A stretch of DNA of 64,000 nt from Dyadobacter tibetensis Y620-1 (GCF_000566685.1 NZ_AZQN01000001.1:62001-126000), one strand, 5' to 3'; positions 9,793-19,593 are shown, numbered from the stretch's first letter. A program made the numbers and translations. Notes: generated from the sequence alone by a model not told the origin.

Positions 9793-10797
9793 ATGGATCG
9801 TAAAAATTTTGCCGAGCTTTTATCTCGTTATCTCGCCGGAAAGGCTTCGGCTACCGAAAAGAAAGTGGTAGAACAATGGTATGCATTATTGGAAGAAGAT
9901 CCTCGAAAATTGCAGGAAGAGGAGTGGGTAGCCTTAGAAAAAAGACTTTGGAGTAAATTAGAAGAAAGTGCAGGTTTAGCACAAATGAAGGTAAGCAGTA
10001 GAGAATCAGGAACCTTCATCCGAAACCTTGCTCTCTACCTGTCTGCAGCATGCGTAGCCATTGCGCTAATAGTTGGCTATACTCGTCTGTTTTCTTCTTC
10101 CGAGTTGGGACAATTAGAAGAAGGACAAGTCGCCATAACCAACGAGAAATCCATAGAAATGAGAGTATTGCTGGAAGATGGAAGCGTCGTGCTTCTCTCT
10201 CCCGGAGCAGAATTGCGTTATCCCGAACATTTCCCAACTCATCAGCGGGTAGTGACACTGTTAGGAGAGGCATTCTTCGAAATAAGTGAAAACGCAAATC
10301 GCCCATTTCTGGTGAACGCAGGGAAGATTACTACCAAGGTACTGGGTACCAGTTTTAGGGTGAAAGCAGCAGGCAAGTCCAAGGTAGAGGTTTCGGTGAG
10401 GACGGGTAAAGTGTCTGTTTTTCAACAAGCTAAATTGTCCTCAAATGATTCCAGACGTAAGAATAATGGTGTCATTTTAACACCGAACCACCAGGCTACC
10501 TTCCTTCCTGAGCAGGAAGTTTTTGTAACTGAGCTCGTGGCCAATCCACTCCCGTTACAGCATGACGTTTCTTTTGTCTTCGATGATATCGCCCTGGCCG
10601 AAATTTTGCATCGAATTGAGAAAGCCTATGCTATAAACTTCGAACTGGAGAAGGATAAGCTCGGTGCCTGTCCCTTGACCGCTAACTTATCCAACAGAGG
10701 CCTTTATGCCCAGTTAGACCTTATCTGCGCGGCAATTCAAGGGTCTTATGAATTGAAAGGAACCACCATTCTAATTAGTGGTAAAGGCTGCGAATAG
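9793..10797 (+). CDS. FecR-family anti-sigma factor
   Basis: A 334-residue FecR-type sigma regulator. The ATG at 9793 (MDRKNFAELL) is preferred over an in-frame TTG at 9784. The N-terminal cytoplasmic part (1-75) should bind the ECF factor; one membrane helix lies at about 77-98 (LYLSAACVAIALIVGYTRLF); the periplasmic FecR domain follows (about 110-215, LLEDGSVVLLSPGAELRYPE and GEAFFEIS); and the C-terminal part (about 262-330, DIALAEILHRIEKAY) is the DUF4974/STN-like domain that contacts the receptor signalling domain. It sits between the sigma factor and its SusC, the classic order. It probably holds the sigma factor inactive until the receptor signals. Confidence 0.93.
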   Translation: MDRKNFAELLSRYLAGKASATEKKVVEQWYALLEEDPRKLQEEEWVALEKRLWSKLEESAGLAQMKVSSRESGTFIRNLALYLSAACVAIALIVGYTRLFSSSELGQLEEGQVAITNEKSIEMRVLLEDGSVVLLSPGAELRYPEHFPTHQRVVTLLGEAFFEISENANRPFLVNAGKITTKVLGTSFRVKAAGKSKVEVSVRTGKVSVFQQAKLSSNDSRRKNNGVILTPNHQATFLPEQEVFVTELVANPLPLQHDVSFVFDDIALAEILHRIEKAYAINFELEKDKLGACPLTANLSNRGLYAQLDLICAAIQGSYELKGTTILISGKGCE

Positions 10798-10856
10798 TTC
10801 AATTATTTTTTCACTAATCCTTTTTATATGAGTTAATATATCCAAGCAAAGAAAAG

Positions 10857-10942
10857 ACTGGCAATGTTGCAAGCATTACCAGTCCAATGCAAGCCCCATC
10901 ACCTACAAAGCTGAACTTGAAAGAATGCACCTCTTGGGTGCA
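10857..10942 (+). promoter_or_regulatory. Two hairpins in the fecR-susC intergenic leader
   Basis: Two inverted repeats lie between fecR and the receptor gene. The first pairs 10857-10866 with 10874-10883 (one mismatch); the second pairs 10926-10931 with 10937-10942 and is followed by a T-rich segment. They may form a terminator for the regulator genes, an attenuator, or simply structure in the receptor leader. The sigma-dependent promoter for the SusC should lie in this 194-bp gap, but I cannot pick it out. Confidence 0.4.
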
Positions 10943-10991
10943 CAGGGCTTTGTTTTGTCAAAAATTTCCATTTATCAAAACATTTAAATGT

Positions 10992-13900
10992 ATGAAAAAA
11001 TCTCCGGAACCAAGGCGTTTAGCTTCAAAAATCATGAAAATTACGGTACTCCAACTGATGGTCGGATTGATCTTTTCGGGAATCTCAATGGCCCATAATG
11101 GGCATGCCCAGGATTTTCTTAAGAAGTCGATCAGTATCAATCTTCAACGTACGAGCCTTCGCAACATACTTAGCCAGGTTGAAAGGCAGGCAGATGTTCA
11201 GTTCGTTTATAGCTCCAAGGCAATCCAGGCCGAACAAAAAATATCTGTGAAGGTTAGGGGGCAGCGCCTTGACGAATTTCTGGCAGCCACACTTGCCCCT
11301 TTATCCATAGCCTATAGGATAGTAGAAGGGCAAATTGTTCTGAACCCTGTTTCTAAATCAGCTAACACTGGTACCAAGGCCGCAGAAACCAGTCAGCATT
11401 TAGAAAACCGGACTTCCAATTTAATAGACATAAAGGGTCAGGTTAAGGACGAGACCGGTGCGGGATTGCCTGGCGTTAGCATATTGGTAAAAGGAACTTC
11501 TCAGGGCACTACCACGGATATTGAGGGAAACTTTTCTATAGCTGTGGAGCAGACCGATGCTATATTGGTATTTAGTTTCGTCGGTTATGTTAGTCAAGAA
11601 GTTTCCGTAGGAAGTAAAACGCAGCTTGCAATAACCATGCAGGTCGATAATAAGTCTTTAGAGGAATTGGTAGTCGTCGGATACGGCACTCAGAAGAAGG
11701 TTAATGTAATTGGGTCTATCTCTCAGATAGGCTCAAAAAATATAGAAAATCGTCCCGTTACTCAGGCTTCGCAAGCTATTACTGGTCAGATGCCCGGGGT
11801 AACGGTAATCCAACGTTCGGGCAGACCAGGAGCTAGTGGGGGAGAGATCAGGGTTAGAGGTGTAGGATCCTTTGGAGCAACGCCAGATGCCTTGGTGCTG
11901 ATTGACGGAATTCCAGGTAGCATGAACGATATCAATCCGAATGATATTAAAACCATTTCTGTACTTAAAGATGCTTCTTCTGCTGCCATATACGGTGCCA
12001 GGTCGGCCAATGGTGTTATTCTGATTACTACTAAGGATGGTGCTTCCGATAAATTGTCGGTTAGCTATGATGGATATGTAGGGGTAAATAAGGCGACTCG
12101 ACTTCCCAATATGGTCAACTCATGGGAGTATGCTGAAATGTTTAATGAAGCCTCCGCTTCCAACAGTTTTTCCGCTGCCGATATCGATAAATTTCGCTCA
12201 CAAACCGACCCGGATAACTACCCGAATACACATTTTTTAAAGGACCTTTTCAGTGGAAAGGGTGTTCAAACTTCTCATACTCTTACCTTGAACGGTGGTA
12301 ATGAGAACAATCGATTCTTCCTTTCAGGCGGAATGTTACAGCAACAAGGAATTATACCTAAAAATCGTTATAGCCGCTTTAACCAACGCCTTAACGTTCA
12401 GAACAAAATTGGAAGAAACCTGGAGCTTAACACCCGTCTCTTCGGTTCTATCGAAAATCGTAAAGAACCGCAGGCAACTGCTAATAAGGGTGGGGAACTC
12501 TCAGATCAGCTCATACAGAATGCTGTTCGTTATCCGGCTATTTATTTAGGACAAGCGTCCAATGGTGATTTTGGAATTGGACCTGAGAGCGGGGGTACAC
12601 CCGTGTCCTGGTTGGCGTCGGATTCCTATTATAGAAATCCCAAAACCAGGATGGGTATCAATTCCAGGTTGGAATGGAAGCCCTTGGCAGGACTAACGTT
12701 TTCTGCGATCGGTGGGTTTAATTTCTCCTTGTTTGAAGAGCGCTCCTTTCTGTCGTCTCAAAGACTCAATGAGGCCATAAACCTTACACAATCGTATCTT
12801 AACCAGGAGAGCAATAAGGAGATCTATAAGACCATGCAATTCACCGGAGAATACAATAAGGAGCTAGGTCAGCATTATTTTAGTATACTGGGAGGTTATT
12901 CATTTGAAAACCAGGAATATAATTACCTTAATGTATATCGTCAGGATTTTCCCAGTAACCAGTATACCGTTCCAGACATGGGCGGCCTCAACAATCAGAA
13001 AGGTGGAGGTTACGATGCTGGCTGGGCCATTCAATCCTTGTTCTCTCGTCTGAAATACAGTTTTCAAGAGAAATATCTCTTTGAGGTTACCGTCAGAAAT
13101 GATGGCTCCTCCCGCTTTCCATCGGGTCAGAAATACGCTTTGTTCCCTTCGGCAGCCATGGGCTGGAGACTCTCTCAGGAGGATTTTATGAAAGACCTCA
13201 CCTGGCTATCCGATCTGAAAATTAAAGGTTCCTGGGGCATACTTGGCAATCAGAATATTGGTAATTATCCATATCAACAGGTATTGGCGGCAGGTCGGAA
13301 TTATCCCATCGGTAACCAGGTAAGCACTGGAGCAGCTTATGCCGTTTACACAGATCCTAATATCAAGTGGGAAACAACGAAAACTACTGATATTGGCTTG
13401 GAATCGGGCTTCTTTAATAACCAATTACTTTTTAATCTTACTTATTTCAAACGAAATACTGAGGACATTCTCTTCAAGCCCTCGGCCAGTGTAAGTACTG
13501 TACTAGGTGTGGCCATAGCCGAGACCAATACCGGGGCGATGCAGAATACCGGATGGGAGTTCGATTTGGGCTATCGGGGAAGTGTAGGTGAGTTAAAATA
13601 TAATATTAATGGAAATTTTTCCATCATCAAAAATAAGGTGGTCACCTTGGGCCTAGGGAATGTTACCCAGCCAAATGGTTTCGTAGGAAACGGTTCTGAT
13701 ATATTCATCGGTTATCCCATGCAGACGTATTATGGCTATTTGAGTGACGGTGTTTTCTTAAACGAACAGGACATTAGTGACTGGGCTAATCAGAAGGCTG
13801 TAACGCCTAAGGCTCAGGCCGGTGATATTCGCTATAAGGACATTAGCGGACCTGAAGGAATACCCGATGGGAAGGTAGATCCCACTTATGACCGTACCTT

Positions 13901-14402
13901 TCTAGGTAGTCGGATTCCTAAATATACTTTCGGGACGAATCTTGGAATATCTTACAAAAACTTCGACTTTTCTACCTTCCTACAAGGTGTGGCGGGAGTT
14001 CAGGGACAGCTTAGCGGCTACGCGGGTTATGCCTTCTTCAACCAGGGGAATATCCAGAACTGGCAAATGGAGGGGCGATTTAAGCCGGATGCTCCGGTGC
14101 GCTACCCTGAGTACCCACGCCTTGAGGTAATCTCCAACAGTGGAACACCCAATACGGTTCAGTCTGATTTCTGGGTGCTTAATGCTTCGTACTTAAGGGT
14201 TAAAAATATGCAGCTTGGTTATAATCTTCCGGCTTCAGCCCTGGATATGCTTCGCATTAGCCGGATGCGACTCTATGTCTCTGCCGAAAATTTGCTTACC
14301 ATAACGAAATATCGAGAGGGCTGGGATCCAGAAGTAAACGGTGGGGGTGCCTACTACCCCATTCTGAGAACCGTAACATTTGGTGTAAATCTTAAATTCT
14401 AA
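10992..14402 (+). CDS. SusC/RagA-type TonB-linked receptor with N-terminal STN signalling domain
   Basis: A 1136-residue SusC-family transporter that can signal. The ATG at 10992 (MKKSPEPRRLASKI) places a long basic signal peptide at 1-40; an in-frame ATG at 10887 lies in the structured leader and was rejected. An STN (secretin/TonB short N-terminal) domain covers about 50-105 (SINLQRTSLRNILSQVERQA), followed by a CarboxypepD_reg-like domain at about 140-215, a VVVGYGTQKK box near 226, the plug (GQMPGVTVIQRSGRPGASGG) and the barrel to FGVNLKF. The STN domain should touch the upstream FecR. The SusD partner follows after 7 bp and a PhoD phosphatase comes next, which hints at an organophosphate substrate; that is inference. 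Confidence 0.95.
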   Translation: MKKSPEPRRLASKIMKITVLQLMVGLIFSGISMAHNGHAQDFLKKSISINLQRTSLRNILSQVERQADVQFVYSSKAIQAEQKISVKVRGQRLDEFLAATLAPLSIAYRIVEGQIVLNPVSKSANTGTKAAETSQHLENRTSNLIDIKGQVKDETGAGLPGVSILVKGTSQGTTTDIEGNFSIAVEQTDAILVFSFVGYVSQEVSVGSKTQLAITMQVDNKSLEELVVVGYGTQKKVNVIGSISQIGSKNIENRPVTQASQAITGQMPGVTVIQRSGRPGASGGEIRVRGVGSFGATPDALVLIDGIPGSMNDINPNDIKTISVLKDASSAAIYGARSANGVILITTKDGASDKLSVSYDGYVGVNKATRLPNMVNSWEYAEMFNEASASNSFSAADIDKFRSQTDPDNYPNTHFLKDLFSGKGVQTSHTLTLNGGNENNRFFLSGGMLQQQGIIPKNRYSRFNQRLNVQNKIGRNLELNTRLFGSIENRKEPQATANKGGELSDQLIQNAVRYPAIYLGQASNGDFGIGPESGGTPVSWLASDSYYRNPKTRMGINSRLEWKPLAGLTFSAIGGFNFSLFEERSFLSSQRLNEAINLTQSYLNQESNKEIYKTMQFTGEYNKELGQHYFSILGGYSFENQEYNYLNVYRQDFPSNQYTVPDMGGLNNQKGGGYDAGWAIQSLFSRLKYSFQEKYLFEVTVRNDGSSRFPSGQKYALFPSAAMGWRLSQEDFMKDLTWLSDLKIKGSWGILGNQNIGNYPYQQVLAAGRNYPIGNQVSTGAAYAVYTDPNIKWETTKTTDIGLESGFFNNQLLFNLTYFKRNTEDILFKPSASVSTVLGVAIAETNTGAMQNTGWEFDLGYRGSVGELKYNINGNFSIIKNKVVTLGLGNVTQPNGFVGNGSDIFIGYPMQTYYGYLSDGVFLNEQDISDWANQKAVTPKAQAGDIRYKDISGPEGIPDGKVDPTYDRTFLGSRIPKYTFGTNLGISYKNFDFSTFLQGVAGVQGQLSGYAGYAFFNQGNIQNWQMEGRFKPDAPVRYPEYPRLEVISNSGTPNTVQSDFWVLNASYLRVKNMQLGYNLPASALDMLRISRMRLYVSAENLLTITKYREGWDPEVNGGGAYYPILRTVTFGVNLKF

Positions 14403-14409
14403 AACTACC

Positions 14410-16065
14410 ATGAAAATATATCGTCTAAAGAATAAATTTTTTCAGTATACCATGGCTCTGGCTTTGGTGTCAGGGGTAGGGGCTTGTGACCAGGAACTAG
14501 AAAAATATCCAAGTAACTCCTTTTCAAAGGACAACTTCTGGACTTCCGAATCAAATGCCAATATTGCGTTAACAGGAATGTACCGAGGGGCTGTAGAATA
14601 TGGCACCGAGGTAGTACCTACCGACTGGTGGTCGTATTGTGGGATTGTATTCCTTGAATTTGCAACTGATAATCTTTACGATCGTCGGGGGGATAATTCG
14701 GCGCAGAATCGGCTGACTAATGGGACTCTGTTGCCCGATAATGACGTGATTCTAGGATATTGGAAGTCATCTTATAAGCGGATCGCCATCTGTAACGACT
14801 TTTTGGAAAACATTGAAAAAGTGAAAATGGCTCCGGAGAAGATTAATAGAATGAAGGCTGAGGCTCGTTTTATCAGAGCCACGCAGTACTTTTATTTGGC
14901 CCAGTATTTTGGAGCAGTACCGCTGGTCCAAAAGACACTTTCCCCCAGTGAGGCGAATCAGGTGAGCAAAGCGCCGAAGACTGAAATCGTCCAATTTGTG
15001 ATTAGCGAATTGTCAGCTGCAGCCAGGGACCTTCCCGGCTTCGCAAGTCTGACCGCTAGCGAAACGGGACGCGCCAGCAAGCAGGCGGCTCTAGGATTCT
15101 TAGGTAGAGCTTACCTTGGCGACAAGAATTTTGCGGAGGCCTCCAAAGTATATAAAGAAATTATAGACTTAGGCCAGAATAAAATTGCTCCTGATTATAA
15201 GACACTCTTTACGCCCGCTAATCAGAATAGCAGTGAAAATATTTTCAGTAACCAACATGCTTCGGGTCAGGCACCTAATGCCTTGCCCCAGCATGCCTTT
15301 CCGGCCATGGCAGCGGGGTGGCACATCGTCAATCCTATGGGGAGCCTAGCCGATGCCTATGGCTTTGCCGATGGTACTCCACTGTCTTACGACGACCCAC
15401 GGTTCGACTATCGGGATATGGGGAAAAACCGAGATCCCCGCTTCCGTTACAACCTGCTATGGGATGGAAGTAAGTTCGGAGATAAGACCTATGTTTGCCA
15501 CCCCGACTCCACTAAATCCTTGGATCAGCTAACGTATTCCAAGCAAGCGACAAGGACTGGCTATGGTTTGCGGAAATTTTTTGACGAGAATTTTTCAGGC
15601 AATTTACGTACAGATTACGGGGGGAATGTTCCTGTTCTACGCTATGCCGAAATTTTACTTAGCTATCTGGAAGCTGAACTAGAAGCCGGTAAGCCCATAA
15701 CCCAATCCTTGCTGGATCAGACCATCAACGCCGTACGAGGGCGAGCCTCGGTAGGTTTACCTCCAATTACTACCACCGATCCTGCCACATTACGTCCTAT
15801 TCTTCGAAACGAGCGACGTATTGAGCTCGCCTTTGAAGGCCTTCGCCTCTGGGATCTGCTACGGTGGGAGATAGCCGACAAAGTTCTGTCAGGAGATTTT
15901 TGGGGAGCGCCCTTTCCTGGTTCTGTCTTATATCCTAAGACCTCTAAAAAAATTGACCCGAAGAGTAGATGGTTTGTTACCTCTAAAAGCTTTAGAAAAG
16001 GACAAGATGAACAATGGCCTATCCCCCAGTCGGAGATAAATGTTAATCCCAACTTGGCCAAATAG
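14410..16065 (+). CDS. SusD/RagB-family nutrient-binding outer membrane lipoprotein
   Basis: A 551-residue SusD-family lipoprotein, 7 bp after its SusC. Signal peptide with lipobox Cys at residue 26 (VSGVGAC). SusD blocks are SNANIALTGMYRGA, KAEARFIRATQYFYLAQYFGAVPLV, the ALGFLGRAYLGDKNFAEA helix, and the end motifs NERRIELAFEGLRLWDLLRW and WPIPQSEINVNPNL. It is one of the shorter SusD types, with the arrangement usual for sigma/FecR-controlled pairs. It is expected to bind the substrate imported by the adjacent receptor. A hairpin lies just after the stop, so the phosphatase gene downstream may be less strongly transcribed than this pair. Confidence 0.94.
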   Translation: MKIYRLKNKFFQYTMALALVSGVGACDQELEKYPSNSFSKDNFWTSESNANIALTGMYRGAVEYGTEVVPTDWWSYCGIVFLEFATDNLYDRRGDNSAQNRLTNGTLLPDNDVILGYWKSSYKRIAICNDFLENIEKVKMAPEKINRMKAEARFIRATQYFYLAQYFGAVPLVQKTLSPSEANQVSKAPKTEIVQFVISELSAAARDLPGFASLTASETGRASKQAALGFLGRAYLGDKNFAEASKVYKEIIDLGQNKIAPDYKTLFTPANQNSSENIFSNQHASGQAPNALPQHAFPAMAAGWHIVNPMGSLADAYGFADGTPLSYDDPRFDYRDMGKNRDPRFRYNLLWDGSKFGDKTYVCHPDSTKSLDQLTYSKQATRTGYGLRKFFDENFSGNLRTDYGGNVPVLRYAEILLSYLEAELEAGKPITQSLLDQTINAVRGRASVGLPPITTTDPATLRPILRNERRIELAFEGLRLWDLLRWEIADKVLSGDFWGAPFPGSVLYPKTSKKIDPKSRWFVTSKSFRKGQDEQWPIPQSEINVNPNLAK

Positions 16066-16070
16066 TAAAT

Positions 16071-16107
16071 ACGCTCGTTGCTGGACCCGATTTGCAACGA
16101 GCGTTTT
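16071..16107 (+). terminator. Hairpin terminator between the SusD and phosphatase genes
   Basis: A perfect 11-bp inverted repeat (16071-16081 with 16094-16104) with a 12-base loop runs into a short T stretch (TTTT, then ATCTTTA). It begins 5 bp after the SusD stop and ends about 25 bp before the phosphatase ATG. It may stop most transcription or attenuate it. The sequence TATCTTTA just after it is a 7-of-8 match to the Bacteroidota -7 box, so a separate phosphatase promoter is possible. Confidence 0.7.
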
Positions 16108-16131
16108 ATCTTTAAATATAAATTTCATAGC

Positions 16132-18651
16132 ATGAATAATTCAAGAAGGGCGTTTCTCCAAAAAATGAGCGTTGCCCTGCCGATGGTTTCAATGCCCTTG
16201 GCTTCCTGGGGGGATTCACCTCGTTTTCTGAGACCCCTAACGCAACTTAAAAATTCAACAGTTTCCTATCAATTCAAAAAAAGCTCGGATCGTACCTGGA
16301 TCGGCCCCGATTTCTGGGCAGTGCCTATGGAAGACTGGCAGCTTCGTCAAGGTCGTTTGGAATTTACAGGCACAAAAAAATCAGCGCGGCTGCATATTCT
16401 GAGCCAAGTATTGGGAGCTGACAAGGGAAATTTTAATATGAAGGCTACACTAGGCTTATTGTCTGACGATAAAGGCAAAGGTTCAGTCGGTTTTGCCATA
16501 GGTATTCAAGATGAAACGGATCCTCAAAGTGTAAAGGCAGCTTGTTACTACGGACAGGGTCTCTCAGCTGGTGTAACCCTGGAAGGCAAAATATTTATAG
16601 GTACCCAAGAGGCCACTCTACCAGCTAATTTCGATTTCAAACATTTTACTTTAAACTTGAATACTTTATCGGAGGCTGGTAATACGCTTATGACTTTAAC
16701 GGCTATGGATCGCCATAAGCTAAAAGCGGAACTGACCAGCACAGATCAGGGTCTCACTTCAGGTTTAGTGGCGTTAGAAAACAATATCCGCTCCAAAGAT
16801 CAAAGCACATTTTGGTGGTCTGATGTGGAGGTAGGGGGGGATAAAGTTGAAACGGTACCCCAAAATAAGTTTGGACCTATTTTATGGAGTATGTACACAC
16901 TGTCCGATGGACTGCTGAAACTGAGTGCACAAATGGCTCCGGTAGGATCGGCTGATTCGCAAGAAGTTATTCTCGAACTTTTTAAGCGAGGCCAATGGGT
17001 TTCCGTAGGGACGGAAAATATGAATTCCTTATCCTATGTGGCAACTTTTAGACTTCCATTTGTAGAGCAAATAGACATTCCTTATCGACTCCGATATAAG
17101 TTTGAGAAGCAGGAATATAGCTATTCGGGAACCATACGCAAGCAACCGGATACTCAAAAATTAATTTTTGGCGGACTGACTTGTCAGAATTGGTTAGGTT
17201 ATCCTTACCGACCCTTGGTGGAAAATCTGGAAAGATCCAATCCAGACATGCTTTTCTTCTCAGGTGATCAGATTTATGAAGAAAATGGGGGGTACTCCAT
17301 CAAACGTCAACCGGAAGACAAAGCCATTTTGAGCTATCTGGGTAAATGGTTTATGTTCGGTTGGGCATTTGGCAACATCATGCGTGATCGTCCCACTGTC
17401 TGTACTCCAGACGATCATGATGTTTTCCAAGGTAATTTATGGGGAGAAGGTGGAGCCCATATCAGTTTTGCAGAATGGGAAAAAGTAAGAGATGCCCACG
17501 GTGGCTTTGTTCAGACTACCGCAATGGTCAATGTGGTAAATCAAACGCAGTGCGCTCATCTTCCTGACCCTATACAAAAAGATAGTCTGCCCTCTGGAAT
17601 CACAACTTGGTTTACGGCCCTTACCTATGGTCGGGTGAGTTTCGCCATCGTGAGTGACAGATTATTCAAATCGGGTCCCGAGCAGATACGGAAGGGTGAA
17701 GGGCGGATCGATCATATCAGGGAGCCCCTGCCTATTGGAACTTTGGAGTCGGATGAACTCGAGTATCTGGGAAGCCAGCAGATTGCTTTCCTTAGCGACT
17801 GGGTGACCCAATGGAAAGATGCCGATATGAAAGTTTTGCTTAGTCAGACTCTGTTTGCCAGCGTAGGTACACATCATGGACCTTCCAAAGAGTACCTTAC
17901 AGGGGACTTGGATTCTGGTGGATGGCCTAAAAAACAGAAAGATGCTGTCTTAAGATTAATACGAAAAGCAAACGTATTTCACATCAATGGTGATCAGCAT
18001 GTACCCTTCCTAGTGCAATATAGCATCGATGAGCCTCGTGATGGCGGTTGGACTTACTGCACTCCGGCAATTTCTACGGGCTACCCCCGTTGGGGACAGC
18101 CGGATTCTGTTAATATGCCATATACGCAACGACCCGCCCATAACCTGCCCAATACGGGATGTTATCGGGATGTATTTGGCAATGACAATTTCGTGTATGC
18201 CGTAGGAAATCCTGAGGACGATTTCAGAGGCGAAAAAAACCGCTATAAGGCGGCACAAAAAAAGGCCTCGGGATATGGGTTGATCACCTTCGATACCCAA
18301 GCCCGAACCATCAAAATGGAGGCCCTACGCTTTCTTGCAGATTTGGCAAAAGAGTCAGAAGAAAACACCTATCCAGGTTGGCCACATACCATTAGTCAAT
18401 TCGATAACGATGGTAGGCGTGCCCTGGGGTATCTGCCTCAATTGGAATTGAAACATGCTAACCAAGTGGTGCAGATTATCGATGAAGCGAATGGAGAGGT
18501 GGTATCGGCAATCAGAATTTTAGGAAAAATGTACCGGCCTCCTATCTATGCTTACGGAAGCTACCGTGTGCTCATAGGTGAGGGCGAAACGCTAAGGACA
18601 ATTTCTGGACTAAAGCTTACCACCGATCCAAAGGAGATACGAAGTCTATAA
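16132..18651 (+). CDS. PhoD-like alkaline phosphatase/phosphodiesterase, Tat-exported
   Basis: An 839-residue protein with an excellent Tat signal (SRRAFLQK at residues 4-11) from the ATG at 16132. Residues about 40-240 form a beta-rich, lectin-like N-terminal region; a Fn3-like segment follows; the metallophosphatase core is at about 345-680. Visible metal-site blocks are GGLTCQNW, FFSGDQIYE, CTPDDHDVFQGNLWG and HINGDQHVP. The conserved aspartates and histidines of the PhoD class are all present. PhoD enzymes release phosphate from phosphodiesters and monoesters in the periplasm or outside the cell, using Ca and Fe. Placed behind a signalling SusC/SusD pair, it probably acts on the same organophosphate substrate, but a different transcription unit cannot be excluded because of the hairpin before it. 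Confidence 0.87.
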   Translation: MNNSRRAFLQKMSVALPMVSMPLASWGDSPRFLRPLTQLKNSTVSYQFKKSSDRTWIGPDFWAVPMEDWQLRQGRLEFTGTKKSARLHILSQVLGADKGNFNMKATLGLLSDDKGKGSVGFAIGIQDETDPQSVKAACYYGQGLSAGVTLEGKIFIGTQEATLPANFDFKHFTLNLNTLSEAGNTLMTLTAMDRHKLKAELTSTDQGLTSGLVALENNIRSKDQSTFWWSDVEVGGDKVETVPQNKFGPILWSMYTLSDGLLKLSAQMAPVGSADSQEVILELFKRGQWVSVGTENMNSLSYVATFRLPFVEQIDIPYRLRYKFEKQEYSYSGTIRKQPDTQKLIFGGLTCQNWLGYPYRPLVENLERSNPDMLFFSGDQIYEENGGYSIKRQPEDKAILSYLGKWFMFGWAFGNIMRDRPTVCTPDDHDVFQGNLWGEGGAHISFAEWEKVRDAHGGFVQTTAMVNVVNQTQCAHLPDPIQKDSLPSGITTWFTALTYGRVSFAIVSDRLFKSGPEQIRKGEGRIDHIREPLPIGTLESDELEYLGSQQIAFLSDWVTQWKDADMKVLLSQTLFASVGTHHGPSKEYLTGDLDSGGWPKKQKDAVLRLIRKANVFHINGDQHVPFLVQYSIDEPRDGGWTYCTPAISTGYPRWGQPDSVNMPYTQRPAHNLPNTGCYRDVFGNDNFVYAVGNPEDDFRGEKNRYKAAQKKASGYGLITFDTQARTIKMEALRFLADLAKESEENTYPGWPHTISQFDNDGRRALGYLPQLELKHANQVVQIIDEANGEVVSAIRILGKMYRPPIYAYGSYRVLIGEGETLRTISGLKLTTDPKEIRSL

Positions 18652-18663
18652 ATATTGTATTTT

Positions 18664-18708
18664 AAAAAAAACCATCAGCGGAACCCCTTATCGGTCCGTT
18701 GATGGTTT
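18664..18708. terminator. Bidirectional terminator between phosphatase and SDR genes
   Basis: A 12-bp stem (18671-18682 with 18695-18706, one G-T pair) is preceded by a run of A and followed by a short T stretch, so it can end transcription from both sides. It sits between two convergent genes, 19 bp after the phosphatase stop and about 30 bp from the SDR stop. Confidence 0.8.
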
Positions 18709-18735
18709 GGATTTATTCTTCCAGGTGCCGGTGGT

Positions 18736-19593
18736 CTACCCATTCACTACCTGTCCGCCATTAGGATGAAGTACTTGCCCACTCATATAGGAAGCGTCTT
18801 CACTTGCAAGAAAGACGTAGCAGGGAGCTACTTCAGCAGGTTGTCCTGGACGTTCCATAGGAGTGTCCTTTCCGAACGACGCTACTTTGTCAGCGTCGAA
18901 AGTCGACGGGATTAATGGTGTCCATATCGGGCCAGGTGCTACAGCATTCACACGAATACCTTTTGGAGCTATATTGATGGCCAAGGAACGCGTAAAGGAC
19001 GTAATAGCACCTTTGGTAGAGGAATAATCCAGCAGCATAGGATGACCGTGATAAGCCGTTACAGAGGTGGTATTAATGATGCTGTCACCCGCCTTCATAT
19101 GGGGAAGTGCCGCCTGAGAGAAATAGAAAAAGGAAAAAATATTCGTATGAAAAGTGTTGGTAAGCTGCATAGATGATATCTTATCGACACCATCAACAGG
19201 ATGTTGCTCGGCAGCATTATTAACCAATATATTTAAACTACCGAATTCCCGTATGGTCTGCCCCACCGCTTCCTTACAAAAATCACTGTCCCTGATGTCT
19301 CCTTTTATGTTCAAACATTTGCGGCCCTCGGCTTCTACCATACGTTTGGTATCTTGTGCGTCAGTATCTTCAGCAAGATAAACAATAGAGACATTAGCTC
19401 CTTCTCTGGCGAAATGTACGGCCACCGCACGGCCAATTCCGCTATCACCTCCGGTGATTAAGGCCGTCTTACCTTCCAGTTTACCACTGCCTTTATAGTT
19501 TTCCCGGATGATGATGGGCTGAGGAGTCATAGCCGTTTCTCTTCCTGGCTGTTGCTCCTGTGTCTGAGGTTCAATTTCTTTAATCGTTTCCAT
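18736..19593 (-). CDS. SDR-family oxidoreductase, stress-type (YhxC/YdaD/Gsp39-like)
   Basis: A 285-residue short-chain dehydrogenase. The 40-residue polar N-terminal extension (TQEQQPGRETAMTPQP, then YKGSGKLEGKTALITGG) is the hallmark of the general-stress SDR group related to Bacillus YhxC/YdaD and E. coli YghA. The NADP(H) loop is TGGDSGIG (about 48-55), the structural motif is NNAAEQ (about 126), and the catalytic Ser and YSSTK are at about 176 and 189-193. The protein ends in a typical SGQVLHPNGG. It faces the catalase gene divergently over a 500-bp gap; oxidative or osmotic stress control is likely by analogy. The substrate of these enzymes is not established. Confidence 0.9.
   Translation of the reverse strand: METIKEIEPQTQEQQPGRETAMTPQPIIIRENYKGSGKLEGKTALITGGDSGIGRAVAVHFAREGANVSIVYLAEDTDAQDTKRMVEAEGRKCLNIKGDIRDSDFCKEAVGQTIREFGSLNILVNNAAEQHPVDGVDKISSMQLTNTFHTNIFSFFYFSQAALPHMKAGDSIINTTSVTAYHGHPMLLDYSSTKGAITSFTRSLAINIAPKGIRVNAVAPGPIWTPLIPSTFDADKVASFGKDTPMERPGQPAEVAPCYVFLASEDASYMSGQVLHPNGGQVVNG

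Noticed and set aside
10887-10991. In-frame N-terminal extension of the signalling SusC
   Set aside because: It covers the two leader hairpins and would put 35 residues in front of a good signal peptide; the ATG at 10992 is preferred.
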